Made by a program: the position numbers and the translations under genes | Shown here: piece by piece, positions 1 through 8,922 of the stretch | How the letters are laid out: each line of letters opens with the position of its first letter | Numbering within the stretch: the stretch's first letter is position 1 | The notes under the pieces: generated by a model | The model's input: only the letters and a program-made list of their open reading frames with translations | The model's database searches: none | Told to the model about the DNA's origin: nothing | Assembly: GCF_000986865.1 (NCBI RefSeq) | Contig: NZ_LAVS01000013.1 | Span: 20,067-84,066, forward strand | Direction of reading: 5' to 3' | DNA length: 64,000 nucleotides | DNA from: Rheinheimera mesophila | Lineage (GTDB): Bacteria > Pseudomonadota > Gammaproteobacteria > Enterobacterales > Alteromonadaceae

Positions 1-917
1 TCGAAACTTTATTGCTGGCATTAAAGCGTGGCGCTGGCCCGGCCGGATTATCCGGTATTGCTGCGGTGCAGCCTTTTGCAACGGGCTGGTTAGTGCGGCC
101 TTTATTAGATTTTAGCCGCGAACAGTTGGAGGCTTTTGCGCAGCAGCAACAGTTAAACTGGATTGAAGACGAAAGTAATAACGACAGCAGATTTGACCGT
201 AACTTTTTACGTCTTCAGGTGATCCCCATACTCCAGCAGCGCTGGCCAGCATTCCGGCAAAATGCCTTGCGCTCTGTCGCTCACATTCAGCAGCAACAGC
301 AGTTTGTTGAAACACAGCTTGATCGGCTATTACCCACTGTAATGCATGGAGCTGAATTGGATTTAACACTGTTAACAGCGCAGGATCTGACCACACAAAA
401 GCTTTTGGTAAGGCGCTGGCTGGCTTTAAACGCTTTAAATCCATCGACGGACTGGCTGAAACGTTTTTTTAATGAACTGATAGCTGCTAAAGCCGATGCT
501 CAGCCTGTGCTGGAGTTGGATGGGTATCAAATCCGCCGTTTTGCAGATAAAGCTTATGTCACACAAATTACAGAAGTACCTCAGGCCGGAGTTTTTATCG
601 AATTAGCACCAGATCAGCAGTTAACCACTGCTGTAGGTCAGTTTCTCCTTAACCGGGAAAACAAAGGCACACCTTTGGGGTTAACTGACGATCCTGTATA
701 TCTGGTGTTTGGGCTTTTTAGTTTGCCGTTTAAACCCTCAGGAGCGCGGCAGAGCAAAGAGTTAAAACAGTGGCTGAAGTTATGGGCCATACCGCCCTGG
801 CAACGTGGGCACTTACCTGTGCTGGTACAAAATAATCAGGTGGTAGCTGTGTTGGGATTAGCCTCCAATGCCACCCCAGAGCAAGCCACTGACTTTGTCG
901 ACTGGCAACACAGTTAA
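1..917 (+). CDS. tilS: tRNA(Ile)-lysidine synthase, C-terminal part (cut by window edge)
   Basis: TilS converts the wobble cytidine of tRNA-Ile(CAU) to lysidine so that the tRNA reads AUA. Only the 3' part is visible. The reading frame is open to the first base, and the first codons encode ETLLLALKRGAGP, a typical TilS segment that follows the PP-loop ATPase core. The middle shows the DESN..DRNFLR segment of the family, followed by the C-terminal substrate-binding region. The stop is TAA at 915-917. The ATP-binding SGGxDS motif must lie upstream of the window. The gene faces a minus-strand GGDEF gene. Recognised from sequence; the start is not visible. Confidence 0.93.
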   Translation, partial: ETLLLALKRGAGPAGLSGIAAVQPFATGWLVRPLLDFSREQLEAFAQQQQLNWIEDESNNDSRFDRNFLRLQVIPILQQRWPAFRQNALRSVAHIQQQQQFVETQLDRLLPTVMHGAELDLTLLTAQDLTTQKLLVRRWLALNALNPSTDWLKRFFNELIAAKADAQPVLELDGYQIRRFADKAYVTQITEVPQAGVFIELAPDQQLTTAVGQFLLNRENKGTPLGLTDDPVYLVFGLFSLPFKPSGARQSKELKQWLKLWAIPPWQRGHLPVLVQNNQVVAVLGLASNATPEQATDFVDWQHS

Positions 918-942
918 CGCAAAGCAGCACCAAATCGCGGGC

Positions 943-980
943 AAAAAAAAGGGCTTTTGGATCTTCTGTCCTTTAGCCCT
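943..980 (-). terminator. Rho-independent terminator of the GGDEF gene
   Basis: Read on the minus strand, AGGGCT and AGCCCT form the outer stem, with GGA/TCC as an inner stem, followed by eight T residues (the A run at 943-950 on the plus strand). It lies just past the stop of the GGDEF gene, between two convergent genes. Confidence 0.6.
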
Positions 981-1014
981 AATGTACGACGACTAAAATC
1001 TTTGACGCTGTGCG

Positions 1015-1923
1015 TCAGGCCTGATTCAGCAGCGCTACTTTCACCGCATTTTTACCGGCCTGCTTGGCTTGTGATAACGCTTCATCGGCCCGGCTAAATA
1101 GCAGCTCAGCTTTCTGATTCAGAGCTAGTTGAGCTAAACCGGCACTGGCGGTAACCGAAAACTGGTTGCAAACGTGATGTTGGTTAATAGCTTTTACCAG
1201 GCGATGCGCCACCAGTTCAGCCGATAAGGCGTCATCCGCCGTCAGTAAGACTGCAAATTCATCACCGCCAAAACGGAACAAACAATCGCTGGCTCTTAAG
1301 GTTTGACGCATGGCATCCGCCACAGCGATCAGCACATCATCACCGGCAGGATGACCAAAGTTGTCATTGGTTTGTTTAAAATTATCCAAATCCAGCAGAA
1401 TTAATGCACAAGCTTGCTGACGTCTGTTGGCCAGTTGCACAGCCCGTTCAAACTGGTCGTCAAAATTACGTCTGTTACCCAGGTCGGTCAGGCTGTCTTT
1501 AAGGGCCAATTGCTGCAAACGAACCACCACCAGCGTATTACGTAGCGGATAGAGCCATTGCCGCTCTAGTTGCCACAACTGGTGCTGGATCAACGGAGTA
1601 AAGGCCTGATCGGATTGATAACACAGCTCAGCCAGACACTGGTCGTTGAGCATCAGTACACTGCGATGCTCAAAATTGCCCGATTCCGAACCCGGTGCCA
1701 GATATTTGCCCACAGCGGTTTGTAGTTGAATGGAGCGTAAAGGCAAAACTTTGCCCGCAGCCATTGAATAAATCTGTAACTGATCTGCAAGATCCAGACT
1801 GGTCTGCAATTGTTCTGGCAAAGTCACCGGATCTGCAGACAAACCAGACCAATGCGGCTGACTGGTGACGCCAGCGTAACTGGTCCCACTTAAAGTCATA
1901 TCTTGTAAGCCATATAATTCCAC
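1015..1923 (-). CDS. Diguanylate cyclase (GGDEF domain), cytosolic
   Basis: Predicted to make cyclic-di-GMP from two GTP. The GGDEF motif is intact at residues 219-223, and an inhibitory-site RxxD (RASD, residues 210-213) sits exactly five residues upstream, so product inhibition is likely. The N-terminal ~135 residues carry no transmembrane segment and no recognisable motif; they may be a GAF-like sensor, ending in a helical linker before the DSLTDLGNRRNFD entry to the GGDEF domain. The start is GTG at 1923, supported by a CGGAG ribosome site about 8 nt upstream. Monocistronic, followed by its own terminator. The input signal is unknown. Confidence 0.9.
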   Translation of the reverse strand: MELYGLQDMTLSGTSYAGVTSQPHWSGLSADPVTLPEQLQTSLDLADQLQIYSMAAGKVLPLRSIQLQTAVGKYLAPGSESGNFEHRSVLMLNDQCLAELCYQSDQAFTPLIQHQLWQLERQWLYPLRNTLVVVRLQQLALKDSLTDLGNRRNFDDQFERAVQLANRRQQACALILLDLDNFKQTNDNFGHPAGDDVLIAVADAMRQTLRASDCLFRFGGDEFAVLLTADDALSAELVAHRLVKAINQHHVCNQFSVTASAGLAQLALNQKAELLFSRADEALSQAKQAGKNAVKVALLNQA

Positions 1924-2078
1924 TGCCGATACTCCGGAGCATATCTAAGATAGTCGGAATTTGCAGGTATTGTGCCACTTTAATAAGTGAATGATCTTAT
2001 TGATTTTTTCAATTATGCAGTTTCATCTGACGATTTTTTGACGGCAAAGGCTGGCTAAAATTTGCCTCAGTCGCCACC

Positions 2079-3227
2079 TTATTCCGCACGCAGAAATTCC
2101 AGCAGTTGCTGCATCTGTTGCATCGCATCCTGATAGCCAATTTCAATCAGCCTTTTGGTGTAGGATTTTTCAAACAACAGGTAACTGGTTAAGCTCGATT
2201 CTGAATGTTGTGTGATGCCCGTTAAACGCAACAAGCTACGGACCGCCATCGGCAATTGCAAAAAGTGCTGACTGGCAATTTGGTTAAAATTCACACTAGG
2301 GTTGATCAGAAAGCTGTCGACCTTTTTCAGATCGGTAGGGATCTGGTGTGCATTGAGGGTATCAATGGTCTTATTAATACGGTGCATCCGTTCCAAATCA
2401 GCATTTAAGGTGTCCGAGAAAATCGTATCAAGCAAATGACCTGCCACTGTGGCTAACCCCGGATGATGTGGCATTGCATAGGTTAAATCCTGAGCCCTGG
2501 GCTGCTCTAACCCTATGATCAAAATTTTATCTGCGCCCAGATGAATAGGCGCACTGAGAGGCGATAATTGGTTGACAGAGCCATCACCGTAATAATGTTG
2601 ATGGATACGGACAGAGGGGAACACCAGGGGTATAGCGGCTGAGGCCAACAAATGATGAATACCTAATAAAGTTTTTTGGCCACAGCGTTTGGCTCTGCGC
2701 CATTCTTTCGCGTCGTTGCCCTGAAAAAAGGTGATGGAATCTCCAGTGTTATAGCTGGACGCTGTGACGGAAACGCTGGACAAATAGCCGCCCTGTATAT
2801 TGCGGTCTATGCGCTGTAAATCCACGATGTTATGCAGCAGTAAACGCAGTGGTTTGTTATCCAATAAACTGACCGGCCTCTTATTGGCATAATCCGCCTG
2901 GAAAGCACTTAAAAACCCGCGTAACAGATGCCAGCCCAGCCGCAAATAATCCGAGTAATACACCTGGTGCGTATGAAAGTTGCGCCAGACCCATTCAATT
3001 TTTTTCACACCCAAGTGAAAACATGATGCGTAGCAGGCAAGACCTGTTGCATTAATAGCGCCAGCAGAGGTACCACAGATAATCTCAAACGGAATTTTAC
3101 TATTGCGCGGATAATGTTGGGCCAGTGCTTTGAGTACGCCGACCTGATAAGCGGCTCTGGCGCCCCCTCCGGTCAGCAGCAATGCAACTTTTTTATTGGT
3201 GTTTTCACCTTTTTTACCGTCAGTCAC
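2079..3227 (-). CDS. Patatin-like phospholipase/lipid acyl hydrolase
   Basis: Serine lipid hydrolase of the patatin family. It has the oxyanion-hole run GGGARAAYQVG at residues 20-30, the nucleophile elbow GTSAG (Ser54) and the catalytic Asp in DGS at residues 215-217, so the Ser-Asp dyad is complete. Length (382 aa) is normal for bacterial cytosolic patatins. There is no signal peptide and no BamA-type C-terminal barrel, so it is not the secreted PlpD type. The start is GTG at 3227, with only a weak ribosome site. Its substrate cannot be read from the sequence. It is divergent from the DUF3014 gene, with which it shares a 129-nt promoter region. Confidence 0.88.
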   Translation of the reverse strand: MTDGKKGENTNKKVALLLTGGGARAAYQVGVLKALAQHYPRNSKIPFEIICGTSAGAINATGLACYASCFHLGVKKIEWVWRNFHTHQVYYSDYLRLGWHLLRGFLSAFQADYANKRPVSLLDNKPLRLLLHNIVDLQRIDRNIQGGYLSSVSVTASSYNTGDSITFFQGNDAKEWRRAKRCGQKTLLGIHHLLASAAIPLVFPSVRIHQHYYGDGSVNQLSPLSAPIHLGADKILIIGLEQPRAQDLTYAMPHHPGLATVAGHLLDTIFSDTLNADLERMHRINKTIDTLNAHQIPTDLKKVDSFLINPSVNFNQIASQHFLQLPMAVRSLLRLTGITQHSESSLTSYLLFEKSYTKRLIEIGYQDAMQQMQQLLEFLRAE

Positions 3228-3356
3228 TGAAACTTCTTAACTCTTTCCATACTCTCTGTTTATATATTGCTGAAAAGCAAAATAAATGCAACGCTATAGC
3301 CAGTTTTTCAACGGCTTAATATCACTGATCCGAATGAGTGAAAGGAAGAAACAGAA

Positions 3357-4229
3357 ATGACCGAGAAGGCTCCTGGCACAGGCCAGCAACAATATTACAT
3401 AGGTTTAGCTGTGGTAGCTGTCACCCTGATTGCCATTGCCTGGTTTTTCTTCAGGGCAGAGGAGACTGTGGTGGCCGAACCTGAGCCTACACCTGTCCCT
3501 GCAGTGCAACAACCTGCTCCAGCAGATGTGTTAACGGCTAATCAGGAACCTGTCGATAGTCTGACCGTGCAGGCTCAGGACGAAACACCGTTGCAGGAAA
3601 CCCCACTGGACGATGCGGTCGCTGTTGAACCTACAGCTAAATTACCCAGTCTGGATAACTCAGATGCTGAGGTAAAATCTGGCCTGTTGGGCTTACGCTG
3701 GAAAGCTGGGCTGGCGTCGCTTTTTGTCACCGAAGATATGATCCGCCGTTTTGTGGTGAATGTGGACAACATAGCTCAGGGGACTTTACCTAAAGGTCAG
3801 CCACTGTTTCAGCCGATCAAAGACAAGTTTGCCACTTTACCTGCAGAGGGGGGCGCAGTGCAGTTGGACCCTGCTAACTTCGCACGCTATGAACCTTACC
3901 TGCAATTGCTGGAAAGTGTTTCAGTGACCGAAGTAAAACGTCTGTTTGAATACTATTATCCGCTGATGCAGCAAGCCTATGCTGAACTGGGTTATCCCAA
4001 TGCGCAGTTCCGCGTCCGTTTACAGGAAGCGATTAAAGTCTTGCTGGCGACGCCAGAAGTAGCGCCACCTATGCTATTGGCCCGTCCTAATGTCTATTAC
4101 ACTTATGCCGACCCGCAAATTGAGGCTCTGCCTCTGGCGCAACGTCAGATGATCCGTTTAGGACCAGATAACCAGAAGCGCTTAAAACGTGTGTTAGAAG
4201 CTCATCAGTTGGTATTGGCTCAACCTTAA
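3357..4229 (+). CDS. DUF3014 domain inner-membrane-anchored protein
   Basis: Uncharacterised family. A short cytoplasmic N-terminus is followed by one transmembrane helix (about residues 15-31), then a Pro/Glu/Val-rich linker to about residue 95, then a compact C-terminal domain beginning LPSLDNSDAEV, which I recognise as DUF3014. This architecture suggests a periplasmic domain tethered to the inner membrane. The ribosome site GGAAG precedes the ATG. The stop codon overlaps the next start (TAATG), so it is translationally coupled to the acyltransferase gene. A role in envelope or lipid biology is only inferred from that coupling. Confidence 0.75.
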   Translation: MTEKAPGTGQQQYYIGLAVVAVTLIAIAWFFFRAEETVVAEPEPTPVPAVQQPAPADVLTANQEPVDSLTVQAQDETPLQETPLDDAVAVEPTAKLPSLDNSDAEVKSGLLGLRWKAGLASLFVTEDMIRRFVVNVDNIAQGTLPKGQPLFQPIKDKFATLPAEGGAVQLDPANFARYEPYLQLLESVSVTEVKRLFEYYYPLMQQAYAELGYPNAQFRVRLQEAIKVLLATPEVAPPMLLARPNVYYTYADPQIEALPLAQRQMIRLGPDNQKRLKRVLEAHQLVLAQP

Positions 4230-4819
4230 TGTCTGGTTTACCTGTGGTTCCAGCCGATTTACCCCGCCGTAACAGCAAGCTGGGTCAGACACTTGGCCTT
4301 TGCTTGTTAAAGCTGTTGGGGGGCTGGACTATTGATGGAGAAGTCCCTGACCATAAAAAGATGGTGATTGCTGTGGCTCCTCATACCTCCAATCAGGATT
4401 TTTTTGTGGGTATCGCCGCAGCTTTAGCTCTGGATCTGAACATCCGCTTTTTAGGCAAACACAGCATTTTTGTCTGGCCGGTGAAAAGATTGTTACGCGC
4501 TTTAGGTGGGATCCCGGTTGATCGTCGTCATCCGCATGGGGTGGTGGGGCAGGTGGTGGCTGAGTTTGCTCAGCATCAGACTTTGTTATTGGGTTTATCG
4601 CCGGAAGGCAGTCGTAAAAAAGTCGAGCAGTGGCGCTCTGGCTTTTGGCATATCGCCAAACAAGCTAACGTACCCGTCTGCTTAATTGGGCTGGATTACA
4701 AACACAAGCAACTGGTGTTTGGTCCCTGTGTCACTGTTGGTGAAAATTTCGCCGACGATCTGCAGCAAATGCGCTTATTTTTTCAGCAAATGACGGCAAA
4801 ATATCCGGAAAACGCTTAA
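4229..4819 (+). CDS. PlsC-family acyltransferase
   Basis: Member of the lysophosphatidate acyltransferase superfamily. It has the catalytic HX4D motif (His52-Thr-Ser-Asn-Gln-Asp57), a downstream block containing GGIPVDR and the substrate-binding block SPEGSRKK, which replaces the classical FPEGTRS. At 196 aa it is shorter than PlsC (about 245 aa) and has no clear N-terminal membrane anchor, so it belongs to the small 1-acyl-glycerol-3-phosphate acyltransferase-like group rather than being the main PlsC. It starts in the TAATG overlap with the DUF3014 gene. The acyl acceptor is unknown. Confidence 0.85.
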   Translation: MSGLPVVPADLPRRNSKLGQTLGLCLLKLLGGWTIDGEVPDHKKMVIAVAPHTSNQDFFVGIAAALALDLNIRFLGKHSIFVWPVKRLLRALGGIPVDRRHPHGVVGQVVAEFAQHQTLLLGLSPEGSRKKVEQWRSGFWHIAKQANVPVCLIGLDYKHKQLVFGPCVTVGENFADDLQQMRLFFQQMTAKYPENA

Positions 4820-4823
4820 GTTG

Positions 4824-4852
4824 TTGCACAGCGAAAAGCTTTTCAGCATAAT
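4824..4852 (+). promoter_or_regulatory. Promoter of the 4.5S RNA gene
   Basis: TTGCAC (4824-4829) and CATAAT (4847-4852) are separated by exactly 17 nt. The predicted start lies near 4859, about 24 nt before the mature RNA. This matches the 24-nt leader that RNase P removes from the E. coli 4.5S precursor. Confidence 0.75.
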
Positions 4853-4882
4853 GCGCGCACCAGTTGCACTGGTACCTGCAAT

Positions 4883-4997
4883 GGTGGCCTCATCGGTCCT
4901 CCCGCAATACTAATTCGTTCACCTGGTCAGGTCCGGAAGGAAGCAGCCAAAGCGGATAACGTATGTGCCGGGATGTCGGCTGGTGAGGTCGCCACCC
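4883..4997 (+). ncRNA. ffs: 4.5S RNA, signal recognition particle RNA (bacterial small type)
   Basis: RNA scaffold that binds Ffh and directs nascent membrane proteins to FtsY. The diagnostic apical region is present: GGTCAGGTCCGGAAGGAAGC followed by AGCC and, on the other strand, the matching GTGCCGGGATGT. The ends pair as GGTGGC (4883-4888) with GCCACC (4991-4996), giving one long hairpin of about 115 nt, the normal gammaproteobacterial size. It has its own near-consensus promoter and stands between two unrelated protein genes. Confidence 0.95.
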
Positions 4998-5024
4998 AAC
5001 TACGCGCTGTCACTATCTGCTGTA

Positions 5025-5525
5025 TCAATCATCATCCACTGTCGAGTTTTTGCCTGAATGCTGAATCCGATCTATCACAATCACAGCGGCCAGTAATTGG
5101 GCTGTTAATTTCGGCTCGTAAATATCCACACCGTAGGTATCAGACCAGCTAAACCAGGACTTGGACACTTCCGCCAGTACCTTACCGTTTTGACTGATTT
5201 TGTATTCGTGTTGCCATAAGTTGCCGTGCATCTCCAGTTCACCAACCGGGCTACTGATGGTGAAACGGCTGGTCCAGAAGGGCCAAAAACATTTGCGGAT
5301 CAGCCACTCACTGCCATCGGCACACAACAAGCGACAAGCCGGCATGATGGTCAGATATTTACGTTTAATTTTTAAAAGCTCCACGCCGCGGCTGTCGAAC
5401 AGGGTTTGGCTGCTGGAGATACTAAAAAACTTGCCTTTAGCGCTAAACGCCGTGTTGCCACGTTCATCTTCAATAGTAAAGCTGTCGGTCAGGCTGAATA
5501 TCTTTTGTTTAATTTTATATTTCAT
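5025..5525 (-). CDS. LURP-one-related (Tubby C2-like) family protein
   Basis: 166-residue protein starting MKYKIKQKIFSLTDSFTIED, followed by repeated beta strands with the pattern of LURP-one-related proteins (distant relatives of phospholipid scramblase and Tubby). The family fold is a 12-strand barrel around one helix; the final segment (AQLLAAVIVIDRIQH) fits that buried helix. No signal peptide. The bacterial function is unknown; membrane-lipid association is only a family-level idea. The ATG is preceded by GGCGGAG at good spacing. It is divergent from the esterase gene. Confidence 0.75.
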   Translation of the reverse strand: MKYKIKQKIFSLTDSFTIEDERGNTAFSAKGKFFSISSSQTLFDSRGVELLKIKRKYLTIMPACRLLCADGSEWLIRKCFWPFWTSRFTISSPVGELEMHGNLWQHEYKISQNGKVLAEVSKSWFSWSDTYGVDIYEPKLTAQLLAAVIVIDRIQHSGKNSTVDDD

Positions 5526-5611
5526 AAAATTGACTCCGCCTTTGATGTTGCCTGTCTGTTAATTTGCTCTTATGCTGCCTGAGTTTTCAGCAGGATAAAA
5601 GGCTTAACATA

Positions 5612-6850
5612 ATGATTTACAAAAAATTGCTGGTGCTGTGCTTCGTATTATTTGGTCTGCTGAGCCCATCAGCCCAACTAAAGGCGGAGCTGATAGCCGT
5701 CGGCGAAAGTTTCAAACTGCAATCGGCAGTGCTGAAGCAACAACGTCGTTACTCGGTGTCTTTACCCAGCCGTTATCAGGCCGAGCCGCTGCGGCGTTAT
5801 CCGGTGTTGTATATCATTGATGCTGATTTTCAGTTTTTCCATGTGGCTGCCACAGTAAAAAACCTGACCCAGATGGGAAAAATTCCACCTCTGATCGTCG
5901 TAGGGGTGGCCACTGAAGGGCCAGACGATTACGTCAAAGCCACCACCTGGGCTATACAGGGCGAAGGTTCAGAAGCTTATGGTGGTCTGGAGCCGATGCG
6001 GTTATTTGTGAATACCGAGCTTATCCCGCAGATAGAAAAAACCTACCGCACCAGTGCGGAGCGTATTTTGGCGGGTTATTCACTCGGTGGCTTATACAGC
6101 TTGTATGAGCTGGTACAAAGGGACAGCCCGTTTCAGGCTTATTTAGCCATGAGCGCTAGCCTCTGGTTTGACGATTACAGTTTCCAGAAAAAGTTTGAAC
6201 GCTTTTTGACTGAAAAAAGCAGCAGCAAACGACTGTTTTTGTCCTTAGCTAATGAGCGTGGTATGGGCGTGACCGAGTTAGTCGCAGCACTAAAACAAGC
6301 CAATAACCCGCAACTGCGCTGGAACTTCCAGCAATTCCCGGACGAAACCCATTACAGTACGGCTTTACCTGCTTTGTATGCGGGCTTGAGCTATTTATAC
6401 AAAGATTACTTTACTGATGCGGTACAGATGTTGGCTCTAAAGGGAGCTGACGCCGTCTTTCAGTTGTTTGCACAAAAACAACAACAGCAGTTTGGTGCGT
6501 ATCAGATAGACTGGTTACAGGCTTACACTTTAGGTAAATTTTTTGTTGGTACAGACCAGGTGGATGAAATGCCAAAGTTTTTAGCTTTGTTAAAACAGCA
6601 ACAACCGGCCTCTTTTAACGAAGTCAGCATTCAGTTTGCCAAAATGTATAACAAGCTAAAGCAGCCACAGCAGGCGCTGGATCTGTTGGCGCAGGCTGAT
6701 TTAACCCATTCAGCAGAAGGTTTAAAACAAAAAAGTGATGCGTTAAAGGCCGTGGGGCAAACAGAGCAGGCGGCTGAGTTATTAAAACAAGCACAACATT
6801 TAGCGAAACAGCAACAACTGGATCTGTGGCAACAAATGGAGCTGCGTTAA
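5612..6850 (+). CDS. Exported esterase of the esterase D / IroE type with C-terminal TPR-like tail
   Basis: Predicted periplasmic alpha/beta hydrolase. A signal peptide (MIYKKLLVLCFVLFGLL, cleavage near residue 25) is followed by the esterase fold typical of Pfam Esterase/IroE proteins. The nucleophile elbow is GYSLGG (Ser157) and the probable catalytic His is in DETHYS (His247). Residues from about 300 on are Gln/Leu-rich helices with TPR-like spacing. The frame is open further upstream to a TTG at 5564, but the ATG at 5612 gives the clean signal peptide and has an AAAAGG site, so it is chosen. The substrate is unknown; no siderophore genes are nearby to support an IroE role. Confidence 0.82.
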   Translation: MIYKKLLVLCFVLFGLLSPSAQLKAELIAVGESFKLQSAVLKQQRRYSVSLPSRYQAEPLRRYPVLYIIDADFQFFHVAATVKNLTQMGKIPPLIVVGVATEGPDDYVKATTWAIQGEGSEAYGGLEPMRLFVNTELIPQIEKTYRTSAERILAGYSLGGLYSLYELVQRDSPFQAYLAMSASLWFDDYSFQKKFERFLTEKSSSKRLFLSLANERGMGVTELVAALKQANNPQLRWNFQQFPDETHYSTALPALYAGLSYLYKDYFTDAVQMLALKGADAVFQLFAQKQQQQFGAYQIDWLQAYTLGKFFVGTDQVDEMPKFLALLKQQQPASFNEVSIQFAKMYNKLKQPQQALDLLAQADLTHSAEGLKQKSDALKAVGQTEQAAELLKQAQHLAKQQQLDLWQQMELR

Positions 6851-6916
6851 GCGCAGTTTTTACACTACCAAAACGCCTTTAGGCTGACTTTTTAGCGACA
6901 CAGTGGGAATAGTGTG

Positions 6917-7447
6917 ATGAAACTACTAAAAATAATGCTAATTTTGCTTTTTATCCTTGTGGCTGCAGTGATGGTTTTCCATCAAAAGATTATCGCAGCA
7001 CTGGTGCTGCCACCTTATATCGAGTGGGCTGCAGCCACTGAGGTTTCAGGTCTGCACCAATGGCAGGCTTTAGATGCAGAACAACTGCTGATCGCCAAAG
7101 AGATTGGCATTCAGCATCCGGAAAAAGTCAGGCTGCTGTATGTCGATGAAGTGCCATTTCCGCATGACAACGTCTTGCTAAAGACGGTTGGTGAAGCTTT
7201 AGGATTTATTGGCCAGGGGATAGTAAATAATGCCCAGGTGTTTGGTTATTCCATCTACATCCGCAAAGGTTATGACTTAACCACGGCCAGACTGGCGCAT
7301 GAGCTGGTGCATGTGTTGCAAATTGAGCGCTCTAGTTTAGAGGCGGTGGTGACACAACATTTCGCCGATTTAGCGACCTATGGTTATGAGAACTCGCCAT
7401 TGGAAGTGGAAGCTTATAAGGCCAATCAGTATTACAAAGACAGGTAA
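6917..7447 (+). CDS. Membrane-anchored protein with HELVH putative zinc-peptidase motif
   Basis: I do not recognise a named family. One N-terminal transmembrane helix (residues 3-21) is followed by a ~150-residue domain with RLAHELVHVLQ at residues 125-135, an HExxH zinc-binding motif. Downstream acidic candidates for a third ligand include Glu142 and the ENSPLEVEAY segment at 158-167. The layout resembles small DUF4157-like peptidase cores. A GTG at 6914 lies just upstream, but the ATG at 6917 has better spacing to GGGA. It lies 66 nt after the esterase gene in the same orientation and may be cotranscribed. Confidence 0.6.
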   Translation: MKLLKIMLILLFILVAAVMVFHQKIIAALVLPPYIEWAAATEVSGLHQWQALDAEQLLIAKEIGIQHPEKVRLLYVDEVPFPHDNVLLKTVGEALGFIGQGIVNNAQVFGYSIYIRKGYDLTTARLAHELVHVLQIERSSLEAVVTQHFADLATYGYENSPLEVEAYKANQYYKDR

Positions 7448-7473
7448 AAAGACGGGTAAAGAGCAGCAGTGAT

Positions 7474-7500
7474 GCTCTGGCAGCAGGCCGCTGCCAGAGC
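7474..7500. terminator. Strong hairpin between convergent genes, probable bidirectional terminator
   Basis: Perfect 11-bp stem GCTCTGGCAGC / GCTGCCAGAGC with a 5-nt loop, between the HELVH gene (plus) and the last his gene (minus). The T tracts on either side are poor, so termination may be weak or Rho-assisted. Confidence 0.5.
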
Positions 7501-7516
7501 TGTTCTGATCGAGTTA

Positions 7517-8152
7517 CTATTCTGCTTTGGTCTGATGCCGCTGCCTTAGCACCTCAAGCACATCATGCAGTGCTAAGTCCTGACTTTTTAGTAAGACCAG
7601 CAGGTGATAGATCAAATCTGCTGCTTCGTTTTTCAGCTCTTCTCTATCGCCTACAGTGGCTGCCAAAGCAGTCTCTACCCCTTCTTCACCAACTTTTTGT
7701 GCGATGCGTTTGACGCCTTTGGCAAATAAAGAGGCGGTGTAGCTACTGCTTGGGTCAGCACCGTATCTGCTGTGGATCACTTGCTCTAACTGATCTAAAA
7801 AGGCTAAGTCGGGCTGATTGGCTTCGCTTTCGTGCCAGCAACTTTCAGTGCCGACATGACAGGTTGGGCCAATTGGCAATACCAAAGCCAGAATACTGTC
7901 CTGGTCACAGTCCGCTGCCATGCTTTGTAATTTCAGCGTATGGCCTGAGCTTTCGCCTTTGGTCCACAAGCGATTTTTACTGCGGCTAAAAAAAGTCAGA
8001 TCGCCAGTTTCCAGGCTTTTTTGCAATGCTTCTTGGTTAGCGAATCCCTGCATCAGCACTTTACCGGAGCGGGCGTGCTGAGCTATGACCGGCAACAAGC
8101 CATCGCCTTTGCTGAAGTCTAGCTGGTCCAGATTGGTTAAATTCAGTTTCAT
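7517..8152 (-). CDS. hisI: Bifunctional phosphoribosyl-AMP cyclohydrolase / phosphoribosyl-ATP pyrophosphatase
   Basis: Catalyses steps 2 and 3 of histidine biosynthesis. The N-terminal cyclohydrolase half has the metal-binding cysteine/aspartate run [13 protein letters not shown] and [12 protein letters not shown]. The C-terminal pyrophosphatase half has [10 protein letters not shown] and the acidic [13 protein letters not shown] helix. At 211 aa it is the usual HisIE fusion size. The frame extends upstream into hisF, but the ATG at 8152, in a 4-nt ATGA overlap with the hisF stop, is the real start. Last gene of hisGDCBHAFI. Confidence 0.96.
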   Translation of the reverse strand: MKLNLTNLDQLDFSKGDGLLPVIAQHARSGKVLMQGFANQEALQKSLETGDLTFFSRSKNRLWTKGESSGHTLKLQSMAADCDQDSILALVLPIGPTCHVGTESCWHESEANQPDLAFLDQLEQVIHSRYGADPSSSYTASLFAKGVKRIAQKVGEEGVETALAATVGDREELKNEAADLIYHLLVLLKSQDLALHDVLEVLRQRHQTKAE

Positions 8153-8922
8153 GGCCTGATCTCCAGCTTGTGTTCTACTAAAAAGGCTTTCAGCTCTGGG
8201 ATGGGGATGATGCCTTTGTGAAACACCGAGGCGGCTAAAGCGCCGTCGACATCGGCTTGCTGAAATACATCGGCAAAGTGCTGCATAGCCCCGGCACCAC
8301 CACTGGCAATCAACGGCACTTTGCACTCCTTACGGATCAGTTGCAGTTGAGTCAGATCATAACCCTGGCGTACACCATCCTGATTCATACAATTCAGCAC
8401 TATTTCACCAGCGCCCAGCTCCTGTACCCGCTTGACCCAATCCAGCGTGTGCCAGCGGGTTTTTTGGGTGCGACTTTCATCCCCCGTGAACTGATAGACC
8501 TGATATTGACCTGTTGCTTGATCAAAAAAGCTGTCGATGCCAATCACCACGCATTGTTGACCGAAACTGTGTTCCAGCTCGCTAATCAGTTCTGGCCGCG
8601 CTAAAGCAGGGCTATTGACAGAGATTTTATCTGCGCCCATTTCCAAAATTAATCCGGCATCTGCAACTGATTTAATACCACCAGCGACACAAAAGGGGAT
8701 ATCGATCACTTCAGCAATACGGCGCACCCAGCTTTTATCGACCACTCGGCCATCGCTGGAGGCGGTGATGTCGTAAAACACCAGCTCGTCGGCGCCTTGT
8801 TCGGCATAGGCTTTAGCCAGCGGTACTATATCGCCAATGACTTCATGGTTACGAAACTGCACACCTTTGACCACTTTGCCATCGCGCACATCTAAACAAG
8901 GAATTATGCGTCTTGCCAGCAT
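8149..8922 (-). CDS. hisF: Imidazole glycerol phosphate synthase, cyclase subunit
   Basis: TIM-barrel subunit that uses ammonia from HisH to form imidazole glycerol phosphate and AICAR. It shows the HisF start [20 protein letters not shown] with the first catalytic Asp, and VNSPAL, GIDSFF and the phosphate-binding ASGGAG near the end. Length (257 aa) is standard. It overlaps the 3' end of hisA by 19 nt and hisI by 4 nt, so the three genes are tightly coupled. Confidence 0.97.
   Translation of the reverse strand: MLARRIIPCLDVRDGKVVKGVQFRNHEVIGDIVPLAKAYAEQGADELVFYDITASSDGRVVDKSWVRRIAEVIDIPFCVAGGIKSVADAGLILEMGADKISVNSPALARPELISELEHSFGQQCVVIGIDSFFDQATGQYQVYQFTGDESRTQKTRWHTLDWVKRVQELGAGEIVLNCMNQDGVRQGYDLTQLQLIRKECKVPLIASGGAGAMQHFADVFQQADVDGALAASVFHKGIIPIPELKAFLVEHKLEIRP

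Noticed and set aside
7517..8326. Long N-terminal extension of HisI
   Set aside because: The extra 58 residues are translated from hisF sequence in another frame; the ATG at 8152 gives the canonical start.
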